A DNA stretch of 64,000 nt from Lysinibacillus sphaericus (GTDB lineage: Bacteria; Bacillota; Bacilli; Bacillales_A; Planococcaceae). Location: NCBI RefSeq assembly GCF_002982115.1, contig NZ_CP019980.1, positions 442,001 through 506,000 on the forward strand, read 5' to 3'. This document shows positions 18,311 through 26,618 of this stretch, in pieces (the first letter of the stretch is position 1; each line of letters starts with the position of its first letter). Both the position numbers and the translations under genes were made by a program. Under the pieces are notes generated by a model. The model worked only from the letters and a program-made list of their open reading frames with translations, did no database searches and had not been told where the DNA came from.

Positions 18311-18955
18311 TTAATGTTTAATAGAAGTTTTATTCCAGCTATTGAAGGCTGAAGTAATATTAAAAGAAATACCGCTCTCATTAATGCATAATCCAGTAAA
18401 ATTAGTCGGACAGTAATAATAAGCTTCACTTGCCTTAGTAACAGAATCGAAAGTCTTTGTAGAGGCAATATAATCTGTATTTGTAACATCAGTTGGTAAG
18501 TCTGCATTGTTAACGGTATTACTGCCGATGCTATGGTGATTAAGAGATTGTATTTGCTTTCCTCGAGCATACATAATGCTGCAATGAGGAGCTTTATAAA
18601 TCATCGGGGTATGAAGATTCAAACCAGAAGTTAAAGGACTCACTAAAGACAATAATAATAAATCGTCATCGGACACTTTTACAATCTTATATTGCGCCAT
18701 ATAGGCATCCATTTTTTGCTGAAAAGTATCTTCAAAACCAGATGTATCACAAATGGAGTTAGATAGAGTAGATTTAAGTTTGTATGCTGCTAAAGTTTCT
18801 TGATAAGCTCGTTGCTCTGCTTGAATAATTAGTTGTTCAATAGATTGTTGTTCGTGTGAAGGCTTTTTAATAGTGATTTCTTCTGCCGCTACATAAATCG
18901 TGCAGGAAAAAGTTTCTGTAAGTATTAGTATAGTGTTATTTACTCCATTAGCCAT
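18311..18955 (-). CDS. Uncharacterised protein, candidate quorum-sensing output gene
   Basis: I do not recognise this 214-residue protein. It starts MANGVNNTILILTETF with no basic residues before the hydrophobic stretch, so it is not a classical signal peptide. A glutamine-rich helix (about 36-60) and a serine/threonine/asparagine-rich C-terminal half with three cysteines follow. The ATG at 18955 is spaced after TAGGAGTG; an ATG 13 codons upstream lacks a site. Its upstream region (19048-19106) carries a CGCCA/TGGCG dyad next to a -35/-10 pair almost identical to the region before the gene at 23719. That suggests control by the neighbouring ComA. Confidence 0.6.
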   Translation of the reverse strand: MANGVNNTILILTETFSCTIYVAAEEITIKKPSHEQQSIEQLIIQAEQRAYQETLAAYKLKSTLSNSICDTSGFEDTFQQKMDAYMAQYKIVKVSDDDLLLLSLVSPLTSGLNLHTPMIYKAPHCSIMYARGKQIQSLNHHSIGSNTVNNADLPTDVTNTDYIASTKTFDSVTKASEAYYYCPTNFTGLCINESGISFNITSAFNSWNKTSIKH

Positions 18956-19041
18956 TTCAATCACTCCTAATTTGGAGAATTTTAAAATTAACATAAGGCA
19001 AAAACTCCAGATTGTGTCACATATATTACAGATGAATTTTA

Positions 19042-19110
19042 CCTACCTTAAGCGTAACATCTGTCAGGACGCCATTTCAATGGTCAGTTAACGCCAAAAA
19101 ATGGCGGTCA
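19042..19110 (-). promoter_or_regulatory. Outward promoter with ComA-like dyad, leftward copy
   Basis: Read on the minus strand: dyad CGCCA-TTTTT-TGGCG (19106-19092), then TTGAAA as -35 (about 19080-19075), an 18-base spacer, and TG-T-TACGCT as an extended -10 (about 19058-19051). The same elements with the same -35/-10 spacing occur at 23491-23547, facing the other way. It points at the gene starting at 18955. Confidence 0.55.
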
Positions 19111-19122
19111 CTAGTATTATCC

Positions 19123-19160
19123 CGCCATTTTTTATACTACTTTTTAGCAAAAAACTGGCG
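19123..19160. promoter_or_regulatory. Two additional CGCCA/TGGCG half-sites
   Basis: CCCGCCA (19121-19127) and TGGCG (19156-19160) lie between the leftward promoter and the comQ-side palindrome. They bring the pentamer count in 19070-19191 to seven, far above chance for this AT-rich DNA. Confidence 0.45.
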
Positions 19161-19172
19161 TGCTATTTGAAA

Positions 19173-19195
19173 ATACCGCCATTATTTGGCGGTAT
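19173..19195. promoter_or_regulatory. Palindromic operator upstream of comQ
   Basis: ATACCGCCA-TTATT-TGGCGGTAT is a perfect 9-bp inverted repeat with a five-base spacer and no T-tail, so it is more likely a protein-binding site than a terminator. It lies about 130 bp before the comQ start. The best guess is autoregulation by ComA. Confidence 0.55.
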
Positions 19196-19321
19196 ATATG
19201 TTTTTATTATCAGTGATAGGTAGAAAAGGTGAATACTAATTCATTTAACTCGTAAATGATAGAATTAATTACCAAAAATATATATAATATTGAATAATAT
19301 AATTAAGGAGGAAGAGGGCTA

Positions 19322-20224
19322 TTGAAGGATATAGATGGACGCATTAATGAATCTTTAGACATAATTATTGAAAATGATGCAATGCTTGGTGATGAATTAA
19401 AAACAATGCTTAAAAGCTTTAAAGAAGAAAAAGTAGTTACAGGCTATTCGTTTGGCAAACTATGTTTTTGGCATTATGAAGCATTTGTAGATTGTTTGAA
19501 TGATGATATTTATAAAGTCGCTGCAGCTATTGAACTTCTAATATTGTCCTATGATATTATTGATGATTTACAGGATAAGGATTCTGATTATATTTGGAGC
19601 AAAACACCCGAACTTGCATTAAATGTTGCATTAGCCATGCTCGTTATGTCATCTAAGACTATACATAGCACTACTTTTGAACACAAAAATATGGCCCTTC
19701 GATTATTACAAGAATATGCTTTGCGAAGTATTAGTGGCCAGCAGTTAGATGTACTCAATGATTGTCGAGATGAGCAATCATATTTACAAATGATTGACCA
19801 AAAATCAGGTTCCCTAACAGCGATGAGTTGTGTTATTGGTGAAGTACTTGCCAAAGGAGAAATGACTGCTGAAATAGAAGAATACGGAAAATATATAGGT
19901 ATTATTCAACAAATAAAAAATGATATTCAAGGTTTAAAAACATGGGGACCTAAGAATGATCTTATAAATAAAAAATATTCGTTACCAATTATTTATCTAA
20001 TGTCACAAAATAATAGTGTTTCAAAATATGTGATAAACTATTATAATAAAGATATAGTTACATTTTTGGATAAAAATGCTATAGAAAATGAGCTGAAAAA
20101 TGGTGGCGCAATACGCTATGCCATTACGATGAAGAACCTCTATAAGCTAAAAGCATTGAATAATCTCGAAAATGTTGCTATAAACAAAGTAGGTAAAGAA
20201 TACCTAATAAAACTAATGAGATGA
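19322..20224 (+). CDS. comQ: ComQ, isoprenyl transferase that modifies and processes ComX
   Basis: This 300-residue polyprenyl-synthase-fold protein has the first aspartate-rich motif DDLQD (81-85) and the degenerate second motif NDIQGL (200-205), as is usual for ComQ. In Bacillus it attaches a farnesyl or geranyl group to a tryptophan of ComX, and it is needed for export of the pheromone. Identification is firm because the next three genes are comX, comP and comA. The start is TTG eight bases after AAGGAGG. The comX start lies 12 bp after its stop. Confidence 0.9.
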   Translation: MKDIDGRINESLDIIIENDAMLGDELKTMLKSFKEEKVVTGYSFGKLCFWHYEAFVDCLNDDIYKVAAAIELLILSYDIIDDLQDKDSDYIWSKTPELALNVALAMLVMSSKTIHSTTFEHKNMALRLLQEYALRSISGQQLDVLNDCRDEQSYLQMIDQKSGSLTAMSCVIGEVLAKGEMTAEIEEYGKYIGIIQQIKNDIQGLKTWGPKNDLINKKYSLPIIYLMSQNNSVSKYVINYYNKDIVTFLDKNAIENELKNGGAIRYAITMKNLYKLKALNNLENVAINKVGKEYLIKLMR

Positions 20225-20236
20225 GGAGAGATTTTT

Positions 20237-20395
20237 ATGATTAATGTAATTCAGTATCTAGAACAAAACCCTGCACTAGTATCACTGTTAAAAGAACAGA
20301 AAGTCGCATTAATTGGTTTTTCAGCAACTGAACAACAGGCTATACTTGACTCATTCGAAGAAGAACTATGCCTACAACAAACAATTTGGAACTAA
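20237..20395 (+). CDS. comX: ComX pheromone precursor
   Basis: This 52-codon gene is small enough to be missed. The product begins MINVIQYLEQNPALVSLLKE and ends EEELCLQQTIWN. It has the ComX layout: an N-terminal helix, a central ALIGF motif (B. subtilis ComX has CLIGF), an acidic patch and a C-terminal pheromone with a tryptophan, here Trp51 next to the last residue. Trp51 is the expected site of isoprenylation by ComQ. GAGGAGAG precedes the ATG. The last 28 bases overlap comP, an arrangement also common in Bacillus pherotype loci. Confidence 0.9.
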   Translation: MINVIQYLEQNPALVSLLKEQKVALIGFSATEQQAILDSFEEELCLQQTIWN

Positions 20396-22686
20396 ATATA
20401 ATTATACGAAAATGGTTTATGCTTGCTATAAGTGTTTACATTCTGCTAGGTTTCTACCTACTATATGTTACTTATAGCAAGCCTTATTTGGGTATAGATA
20501 TAAAAGAAATAAATGGAAACTGGGTAGTGGAAAAATCATATGGACCATTATTGACTGGGCAAAGAATCTCTGCGAACGATATTATTTTAAACATAGATAA
20601 TGTTCCAATCGACGCTATTCCTTATGTCAAAGATGATTTTGTTATTAGGGCGGCAAATATGTTAACTATTTTGAAGCCTGATGGTCAAATTATCGATGTT
20701 GAGGTAAGTAGTTTAGATTTTACTGACCACTTTTATTTTGTATTGGTAATCCCAGCGTGTTATTATTTTTTAACATTTTTTATTGTCCTTTATTTGTATT
20801 GTAAACAAAAAAACACCTCGCTATTAAGATTGCTTATTTTATTTATGCTATCGGTCTCTATAGCCTATCTTAGTAGCGGCGCATCTGGCAGTCTAAACAG
20901 TATAGGCATTATCGTCAATCGAGGGAGTATGCTATTATGTTTAGTATTGTTTTTACATTTTTTGAGAAATTATTTTATTTTTTTAAAGGCAAATTGGATA
21001 CTTTCTAACAATATTAAATTATTTTATCTACTACCGATTATAGCCATGCTATTTGGCTACATTGGTATTATTTATTATGACTTGCATGATTTCCTTTCAA
21101 ATATTGTTTTAACTGTTTTCTTAATTTTCCTTATTACTATACTTGGCATTTTATTGCTAAGCTATTTTAAATATAAATCACCTCAGTTGAAAATTTTGTT
21201 AAATGGCGTAATGATTCCTTTTCTTCCATTCTTGTTTCTTTATGCAATTCCACTTATATTATTTAATCGATATATTCTTTCCGCTGAAATCAGTGCTTTA
21301 TTTTTATTGTTGATTCCATTTAGCTTTATTTTTACTCAACTAGCGGAACGATTATTTGATATTGAATATCACATTACAAGACTTCGGTACTATGTAATAT
21401 TCTCTTTAATATTTACTTTGTGGTTTGCTTTTGGTTTGTATTGGATCGCTGGGAAATTTTTAACGATGACTGTGATATCAGGTATTTCATTGTTTACTTT
21501 TTTATCGTTGGTTGTTCTTTTCTACATAAAAGAGAAGGTCGATTATCGCAAGCGTAAAATATTGTTTTCTACTAAAGGTGATTATATACATCAGTTATAT
21601 ATTGCTGTAGATAGAATCGGCAAAACGATTAAATTAGATGAGCTTCTAGAAAGGTTTGCACAAGAGGTTTCACTGCACCTTGAGCTTGAGCATGTATTTG
21701 TATTAACCTATGACTATGACACAAATCAATTTACTTCAATGGTTGAGGGAAAGATTCCTATAAATCCTATGTTAATGGAAGATTTAAGATTAGGAGAAAT
21801 ACGGAAACTTGACAAAGTCTATCTAGCTTTCCTCCATCAAGATGCTCATTACAAAAGAGCCTTAGTATTGGGGCATAATAATTCAATTCATTTAAAAGAA
21901 GAAGAGCTACTATGGCTCGAGTTGCTCCTGTTATATGTAAATAATTTTATAGAAAATACAAAAATGGTGGAAGAACTGTTAGAGGAACTAAAGCATATGA
22001 AGCAAGCAGATGATGGTCAATTACCTTGGCTAAACAAACTACTGTGGTTAAGGTTTGAAGAGGAAAAATATCAATTAGCTCAAGAATTGCATGATACGAA
22101 CTTACAAGAGCAACTCCATATTGCTCGAGAAATAGATGTCTTAATAAATGCAAAAGATACAGTAGAAATCCAACAAAAACTTGTAAAGATTCATCAACAA
22201 ATGGTTACATCTTTACACGATTTAAGAGCTTATTGTGAAAATTTGAAACCCCCGCTATTAGACACACTAGGGCTAAATGCAGCCTTAGAAAAACTCATTC
22301 GAAAAGTAACAGAAAGAGCTAGTTTTTTGTTAATCTATACAATCGATCGCCTCTATCTAGAGGATGAGCGAATGAACTTAATGATTTACCGTCTATTTCA
22401 AGAATTACTCAACAATGCTATGAAACATTCCTATGCGACAACAGTTGAAATTCATCTTAAGGAAATGGACAATGGATTTGAAATCATTTATCAGGATGAT
22501 GGGGTAGGCTGTAATGTAAATGATATTATAGTGGCAGAATCGATGGGGATTCGTGGTATGCAAGAGCGTGTAAAAGCCTTTAATGGACACTTTTACATGG
22601 ATACCCATATTAATAAAGGGATGTCTATTAGAATTACAGTAAAAGAAGGAAGTGACACACTTGATAACGATGCTCATAGTGGATGA
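20368..22686 (+). CDS. comP: ComP, membrane histidine kinase for ComX
   Basis: This 772-residue sensor kinase has a first membrane helix, an extracytoplasmic PDZ-like loop (about 38-110; GPLLTGQRISANDIILNIDN), then a long membrane domain of seven or more helices to about residue 390. A GAF-like linker follows. The HisKA_3 phosphoacceptor helix is LAQELHDTNLQEQ with His575, and a HATPase domain carries the N-box ELLNNAMKHS (about 678) and GMRGMQER-like GIRGMQERV. This is the ComP design. The sensor half is the variable, pherotype-determining part. The start inside comX has no clear ribosome-binding site and suggests coupled translation. Confidence 0.92.
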   Translation: MPTTNNLELNIIIRKWFMLAISVYILLGFYLLYVTYSKPYLGIDIKEINGNWVVEKSYGPLLTGQRISANDIILNIDNVPIDAIPYVKDDFVIRAANMLTILKPDGQIIDVEVSSLDFTDHFYFVLVIPACYYFLTFFIVLYLYCKQKNTSLLRLLILFMLSVSIAYLSSGASGSLNSIGIIVNRGSMLLCLVLFLHFLRNYFIFLKANWILSNNIKLFYLLPIIAMLFGYIGIIYYDLHDFLSNIVLTVFLIFLITILGILLLSYFKYKSPQLKILLNGVMIPFLPFLFLYAIPLILFNRYILSAEISALFLLLIPFSFIFTQLAERLFDIEYHITRLRYYVIFSLIFTLWFAFGLYWIAGKFLTMTVISGISLFTFLSLVVLFYIKEKVDYRKRKILFSTKGDYIHQLYIAVDRIGKTIKLDELLERFAQEVSLHLELEHVFVLTYDYDTNQFTSMVEGKIPINPMLMEDLRLGEIRKLDKVYLAFLHQDAHYKRALVLGHNNSIHLKEEELLWLELLLLYVNNFIENTKMVEELLEELKHMKQADDGQLPWLNKLLWLRFEEEKYQLAQELHDTNLQEQLHIAREIDVLINAKDTVEIQQKLVKIHQQMVTSLHDLRAYCENLKPPLLDTLGLNAALEKLIRKVTERASFLLIYTIDRLYLEDERMNLMIYRLFQELLNNAMKHSYATTVEIHLKEMDNGFEIIYQDDGVGCNVNDIIVAESMGIRGMQERVKAFNGHFYMDTHINKGMSIRITVKEGSDTLDNDAHSG

Positions 22687-23284
22687 TCACCCAATTGTGT
22701 TAGAGGGAACAAAAAATCTATTTAAAGAAAATGAAGATATTTTAGTGGATACAGAAAGTGATGCAACTTCTGTCATTCCAAAAATTAAAAACAAGCCATA
22801 TGATATTTATCTTATTGATATCAATATGCCTTTAGAAAATGGCATTCATTTAGCTCGAAATATTAAAGCTCTTCAGGTGGATGCGTCGATTATCCTTTAT
22901 ACAGGGGATGATATTACGGATTATTATCCACTCATTTTGGAAAGAAAGATCGAGGGGATTTTAGCGAAGACAGCATCTAAAGAGCAAATATTACGGACGG
23001 TTCGAGCCATTGCCAATGGTGAAATTGTGTTACCAAAAAATTTCTTAGATTTTCTTGATAATCGCTTTAAACTGCAGGATGCAAAGCTCGATATACATTT
23101 AAATGAAAAAGAAAAGAAAATTTTAAGATTGATTGCTAAAGGGCATACAAATAAAGCAATAGCGATCGAGTTAAATATTCCTCAGCGAACAACTGAAAGA
23201 TATTTAACACAGTTATTTTCCCTACTCAATGTAGATTCACGTACAGAAGCAGTAAACCTTGCAGAACGAATGAATTTACTCTAG
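22661..23284 (+). CDS. comA: ComA, NarL-type response regulator
   Basis: This 207-residue regulator has a receiver domain with phosphoacceptor Asp53 (LIDINMP), acidic pocket VDDHP near residue 10 and a Lys in ILAKTAS. A C-terminal LuxR-type helix-turn-helix follows (EKEKKILRLIAKGHTNKAIA, about 145-164). MLIVDDHPIVLEGTKNLF strongly resembles the B. subtilis ComA start. I place the start at TTG 22661, ten bases after AAGGA; an ATG three codons later is possible. It overlaps the comP end. CGCCA/TGGCG dyads on both sides of the locus are candidate binding sites. Confidence 0.9.
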   Translation: MITMLIVDDHPIVLEGTKNLFKENEDILVDTESDATSVIPKIKNKPYDIYLIDINMPLENGIHLARNIKALQVDASIILYTGDDITDYYPLILERKIEGILAKTASKEQILRTVRAIANGEIVLPKNFLDFLDNRFKLQDAKLDIHLNEKEKKILRLIAKGHTNKAIAIELNIPQRTTERYLTQLFSLLNVDSRTEAVNLAERMNLL

Positions 23285-23422
23285 TTTTAGAATGTGGTAC
23301 AATATATAAAATTATTGTTATATTTTACTATAAAAGGGTATTTTAGGTGAATACCAAGAGGCATTGCCTATAATTAGAATAATTTTCTGTATTTATAATT
23401 CTAAATACCTATTATGTGTATT

Positions 23423-23453
23423 AAACACCGCCATTTTTTGGCGGTGTTTTTGT
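23423..23453 (+). terminator. Terminator of comA that also contains the CGCCA/TGGCG dyad
   Basis: AAACACCGCCA-TTTTT-TGGCGGTGTTT is a perfect 11-bp stem followed by a T-rich tail, so it can terminate comA. Its core is the same dyad seen near the outward promoters, so it may also be an operator. Confidence 0.75.
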
Positions 23454-23458
23454 ATTAC

Positions 23459-23473
23459 CGCCAAATCACGCCA
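23459..23473. promoter_or_regulatory. Two direct CGCCA half-sites
   Basis: ACCGCCA (23457-23463) and ACGCCA (23468-23473) are repeated with a ten-base period, one helical turn, between the comA terminator and the rightward outward promoter. Confidence 0.45.
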
Positions 23474-23490
23474 AAAAATCTAGCGAAGTC

Positions 23491-23547
23491 CGCCAAAAAA
23501 GTGGCGTAAACACAACATTGAAATGGTGGTATATGTACTGGTACGCT
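23491..23547 (+). promoter_or_regulatory. Outward promoter with ComA-like dyad, rightward copy
   Basis: The dyad CGCCA-AAAAAG-TGGCG (23491-23506) is followed by TTGAAA (23518-23523), an 18-base spacer and TG-G-TACGCT (extended -10, 23542-23547). Apart from one base in the dyad spacer it keeps the spacing of the leftward copy at 19042-19110. It points at the gene starting at 23719. Confidence 0.55.
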
Positions 23548-23718
23548 TAACTTAATCGTGGTTAAGTTTATTTGCCATAGTGCGTAATAGTGTAAGTGTA
23601 TGGTTCATTAATTAATAAATTACTAATTTGTTTATATAGTAGAAAGTGGATTTTTTTGTAATGTTACTAGCTAGACAGCATATTCAAGATAAAACTTTAA
23701 TAAAGGTAGGCGTATAAT

Positions 23719-24618
23719 TTGAAAGTAGAACTTGAAAATTTAATCTCTATAGATGAATCTAATAAAGATCAAGTCATTAAAGTTTATAATCGCTATGGTA
23801 TTTTGGTAGGTGCGCCTGAAATCAGAAAAAGAAATTTGAAGGCATCTTTTAATCCTATTTTTACTTTAAATGAAGATGTGACGTATGAGCAGGTGGCAGC
23901 ATTATATAAATCATTGGAACATGAATTAGGGATTGTCTCTATTGGAGAACGTTTTTACTTTGATTTTTCGGAGAGCGAGTATGAACAAGCGCCATTATTT
24001 ACTTTAAATTCTACGGGGAATTCCCCAGAGATGTTTGTAGATGATAAAGGGACTTTATTTTCTATCAGTACGTATTGTAAGCAGTGTGGTCTAATGGAAA
24101 AAGAGCAACTCTCACCATTAGTCATTGATACTTCGCAAATGAAAGATCGTCATTTAGTCCATGTAAGTGGGTACTGGGTAGCTTCCGAAGAATTAGTGGC
24201 ACTAATGAAGCAAGCTAAAATTGAGGGCTATGAACTATTGGAAGTAATGCATAGCGGATCAGAAGTTGGAAAACAGCCTGCATATCAAATAATCCCAACA
24301 CAGATAATGCCTGGATGTAGCGCTGAAAGAATTAAACTGTATTTTGCTACTGAACAACCACCTTGCAAATGTGGGTTAAGCGGTGTCATTAATGGTCCTG
24401 ATATTTATGATTGTAACGATATAATAACTTTAAGTGGTGATGTATTTTATTCTTCTGAATGGAGTCATGATGGCAGATATCTGTACAGAAAAACACTATT
24501 TAGTAGAAAGTTCAGGGAGTTAATTATTAATAATCGTATTTCTAGAGAAGTTAGAGGAGAAAAAGATCAAAACTTTGGACCGAAAGATTGGTTATTTGAC
24601 CCAGTATTATTAAAATAG
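23719..24618 (+). CDS. Uncharacterised protein with CKQCG and CKCG motifs, candidate quorum-sensing output
   Basis: This is a 299-residue soluble protein without signal peptide or membrane helix. It contains CKQCG (about 119-123) and PPCKCG (about 214-219), a spacing that recalls the double-CXXCG proteins of Myxococcus, although the second motif is CKCG, not CXXCG; this is a weak comparison. The middle holds a YWVASEELVALMKQ helix. The start is TTG after AAGGTAGG. It follows the comQXPA locus in the same direction, behind a promoter that matches the one before 18955. I cannot assign a function. Confidence 0.6.
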   Translation: MKVELENLISIDESNKDQVIKVYNRYGILVGAPEIRKRNLKASFNPIFTLNEDVTYEQVAALYKSLEHELGIVSIGERFYFDFSESEYEQAPLFTLNSTGNSPEMFVDDKGTLFSISTYCKQCGLMEKEQLSPLVIDTSQMKDRHLVHVSGYWVASEELVALMKQAKIEGYELLEVMHSGSEVGKQPAYQIIPTQIMPGCSAERIKLYFATEQPPCKCGLSGVINGPDIYDCNDIITLSGDVFYSSEWSHDGRYLYRKTLFSRKFRELIINNRISREVRGEKDQNFGPKDWLFDPVLLK

Positions 24619-24655
24619 TCTGAAGAATGAAATATCAGAGGTTTGGAGAGTGCTG

Positions 24656-24790
24656 ATGTTGTTTAGAAAAATACTACCTATAATAGCTATTTTATTTATT
24701 GTTGCATTAGCACTTTCAAATTACTTCAATAAATCGGATGAAGCATCTATTCGACTAGCTCGTGATATTAAGTGTTTACTGATGCTATAA
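24656..24790 (+). CDS. Small single-helix membrane peptide or remnant
   Basis: This is a 44-codon frame starting ATG with GGAGAG eight bases upstream. The product MLFRKILPIIAILFIVALAL... has one membrane helix or uncleaved signal, then a short polar tail. It could be a small membrane protein, or the first part of a longer lipoprotein-like gene cut by a frameshift, since the tail ends abruptly. It lies between the CKQCG protein and the PAP2 gene. Confidence 0.4.
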   Translation: MLFRKILPIIAILFIVALALSNYFNKSDEASIRLARDIKCLLML

Positions 24791-24880
24791 ATGCCGAAAT
24801 ATATGAATATACTCCTCTATTTCACGTAATTATGGTATGATGTGAAAAAACAATTCGTGAATGTATTTTGAGGTGAAATT

Positions 24881-25498
24881 TTGATAAAAAAATGGGCATT
24901 TCCATTAGCAATAGTAACGCTAATCGCTTTTTTTATGCTGCGGTTAACATATCAGGGTGAGACAATTTTTAATTTTGATACAAAAGTGGCAGACATATTA
25001 TTTGGTAATCCGTTTATCGAAGCTTTTCATTATATCGGTGAGCCGAGTTTTGTCATTACCGTTGCGCTTATATTAATGGTGTATTTAGCATGGAGGGTAA
25101 AAAATTACCGAGGCATGCTATTTGTTTTGTTAACATTTGCAGGAGGTAATGTACTGAATCAATTGCTAAAAAAATGGATTCAACGACCTCGACCAGAAAT
25201 AGAAGATCAATTAACATCGTTTAGTTTTCCATCAGGACATGCTATGTCAGGCATTTTGTATTTGTTTACCGTTGCTTATTTGTTATCTGAAAATAACAGC
25301 AAAGCACGTCAAATACAGCTTTGGGTAGGGGCAATTGCACTGACAATACTTATTGGTCTATCACGTATAGCAGGTGCGCGCCATTTTGCTTCTGATGTAC
25401 TAGCTGGCTGGTGCGTCGGTTACACATGGTTTATCATTTGTGTACTTTGGTATGAGCGACGTAAACGATTATATAAAAAGAATACTATAAAACAATAG
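24881..25498 (+). CDS. PAP2 family membrane phosphatase
   Basis: This 205-residue membrane protein has five or six helices and the complete PAP2 catalytic signature: KKWIQRPRP (about 105-113), FPSGHAMS (about 124-131) and SRIAGARHFASDVLAG (about 166-181). It should hydrolyse lipid phosphates such as undecaprenyl pyrophosphate, phosphatidylglycerol phosphate or phosphatidic acid at the outer membrane face. The start is TTG after GAGGTG. It is monocistronic, with a terminator directly after it. Confidence 0.88.
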   Translation: MIKKWAFPLAIVTLIAFFMLRLTYQGETIFNFDTKVADILFGNPFIEAFHYIGEPSFVITVALILMVYLAWRVKNYRGMLFVLLTFAGGNVLNQLLKKWIQRPRPEIEDQLTSFSFPSGHAMSGILYLFTVAYLLSENNSKARQIQLWVGAIALTILIGLSRIAGARHFASDVLAGWCVGYTWFIICVLWYERRKRLYKKNTIKQ

Positions 25499-25507
25499 TA
25501 CTAATGT

Positions 25508-25540
25508 GAGCAGTACCCTTCAAAGGGTGCTGCTCTTTTT
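25508..25540 (+). terminator. Rho-independent terminator
   Basis: A 13-bp stem GAGCAGTACCCTT with its complement (25508-25520 and 25523-25535, one G-U pair) and a two-base loop are followed by TTTTT. Confidence 0.88.
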
Positions 25541-25757
25541 AAGTATTGCTAGTCGAATGACGTGCCTATGTTTACGTAATAGAATAGCGTAATATGGCGT
25601 GTGCTTTTGCGGACAGTCCTTTATTGGGACTACTTCCTTTATATGAGAAAATTATTAAGTTTTTGTATAGAATATTTACCTAGTAAAAAAGAATTGCTTC
25701 TAGGAAACTTTTAAGCTAAGATGAGTACAATAAGAAAAAGAGAAAAGGAAGAAGGAC

Positions 25758-26567
25758 TTGGAAGGATCAATATTATTCGCCTTAGGGTTAACCCTTTTTG
25801 CTGGACTTGCAACAGGAGTAGGGAGCTTAATAGCATTTTTTACATCACGCACAAATACAAAATTTTTATCAATAGCCCTTGGATTTTCCGCTGGTGTTAT
25901 GATTTATGTATCACTTGTGGAAATATTCGTAAAAGCAAAAGATGCTTTAACGAATGCTTTAGGTACAACTAACGGTTATTGGTTGACGATAGCAGGTTTC
26001 TTTGGCGGAATGTTATTTATAGCATTGATTGATAAATTTATTCCAAAATCGACTAATCCCCATGAGGTTAAGCTTGTTGAAGATGTTAATGCCGTAAAAC
26101 CACAGGTAGATGAAAACCATCTGATGAAGATGGGGGTTTTCACTGCTCTTGCCATTGGGATTCATAATTTCCCTGAAGGTATTGCGACGTTTATGTCCGC
26201 AATAAACGATCCGAATGTTGGTATTGCTATTGCAATTGCTGTAGCCATTCATAATATACCAGAGGGAATTGCTGTATCAGTACCTATTTTTTTTGCTACA
26301 GGCAATCGTAGAAAAGCGTTTAAACTATCTTTTTTATCAGGGTTAGCAGAGCCTGTTGGTGCGCTAGTAGCATATTTGCTATTAATGCCTTTTTTAACAG
26401 ACGTCATGTTTGGGATTGTATTTGCCGGTGTTGCCGGAATTATGGTCTTTATATCATTAGATGAGCTACTCCCCGCTGCACAGCGCTACGATGAAACACA
26501 TTTATCGATGTATGGATTAGTTGCAGGAATGGCTGTAATGGCTATTAGTCTAGTATTATTAGCATAA
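25758..26567 (+). CDS. zupT: ZIP family zinc/metal transporter ZupT
   Basis: This 269-residue importer has eight hydrophobic segments. The metal-binding helices carry [10 protein letters not shown] (about 135-144) and [10 protein letters not shown] (about 165-174), the hallmark of ZupT, which takes up zinc and other divalent metals. The TTG at 25758 is spaced after GGAAGAAGG; no ATG occurs near the N-terminus. It is a single-gene unit. No Zur box was recognised upstream. Confidence 0.9.
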   Translation: MEGSILFALGLTLFAGLATGVGSLIAFFTSRTNTKFLSIALGFSAGVMIYVSLVEIFVKAKDALTNALGTTNGYWLTIAGFFGGMLFIALIDKFIPKSTNPHEVKLVEDVNAVKPQVDENHLMKMGVFTALAIGIHNFPEGIATFMSAINDPNVGIAIAIAVAIHNIPEGIAVSVPIFFATGNRRKAFKLSFLSGLAEPVGALVAYLLLMPFLTDVMFGIVFAGVAGIMVFISLDELLPAAQRYDETHLSMYGLVAGMAVMAISLVLLA

Positions 26568-26574
26568 TTAAATG

Positions 26575-26618
26575 AAAAAGGAATCTAGTCAATGGATATC
26601 GGCTAGATTCCTTTTTTT
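26575..26618. terminator. Bidirectional terminator between zupT and mtnX
   Basis: The stem AAAAAGGAATCTAG/CTAGATTCCTTTTT (26575-26588 and 26603-26616) gives T runs on both strands for the convergent genes. Confidence 0.88.

Noticed and set aside
19042-23553. Flanking inverted similarity (TTAAGCGTA...CCATTTCAATG) as terminal inverted repeats of a transposon carrying comQXPA
   Set aside because: No transposase, recombinase or matching target duplication was seen, and the conserved bases fall exactly on a -35/-10 layout next to dyads, so shared promoters explain them better. A genome-wide search could revive the idea.
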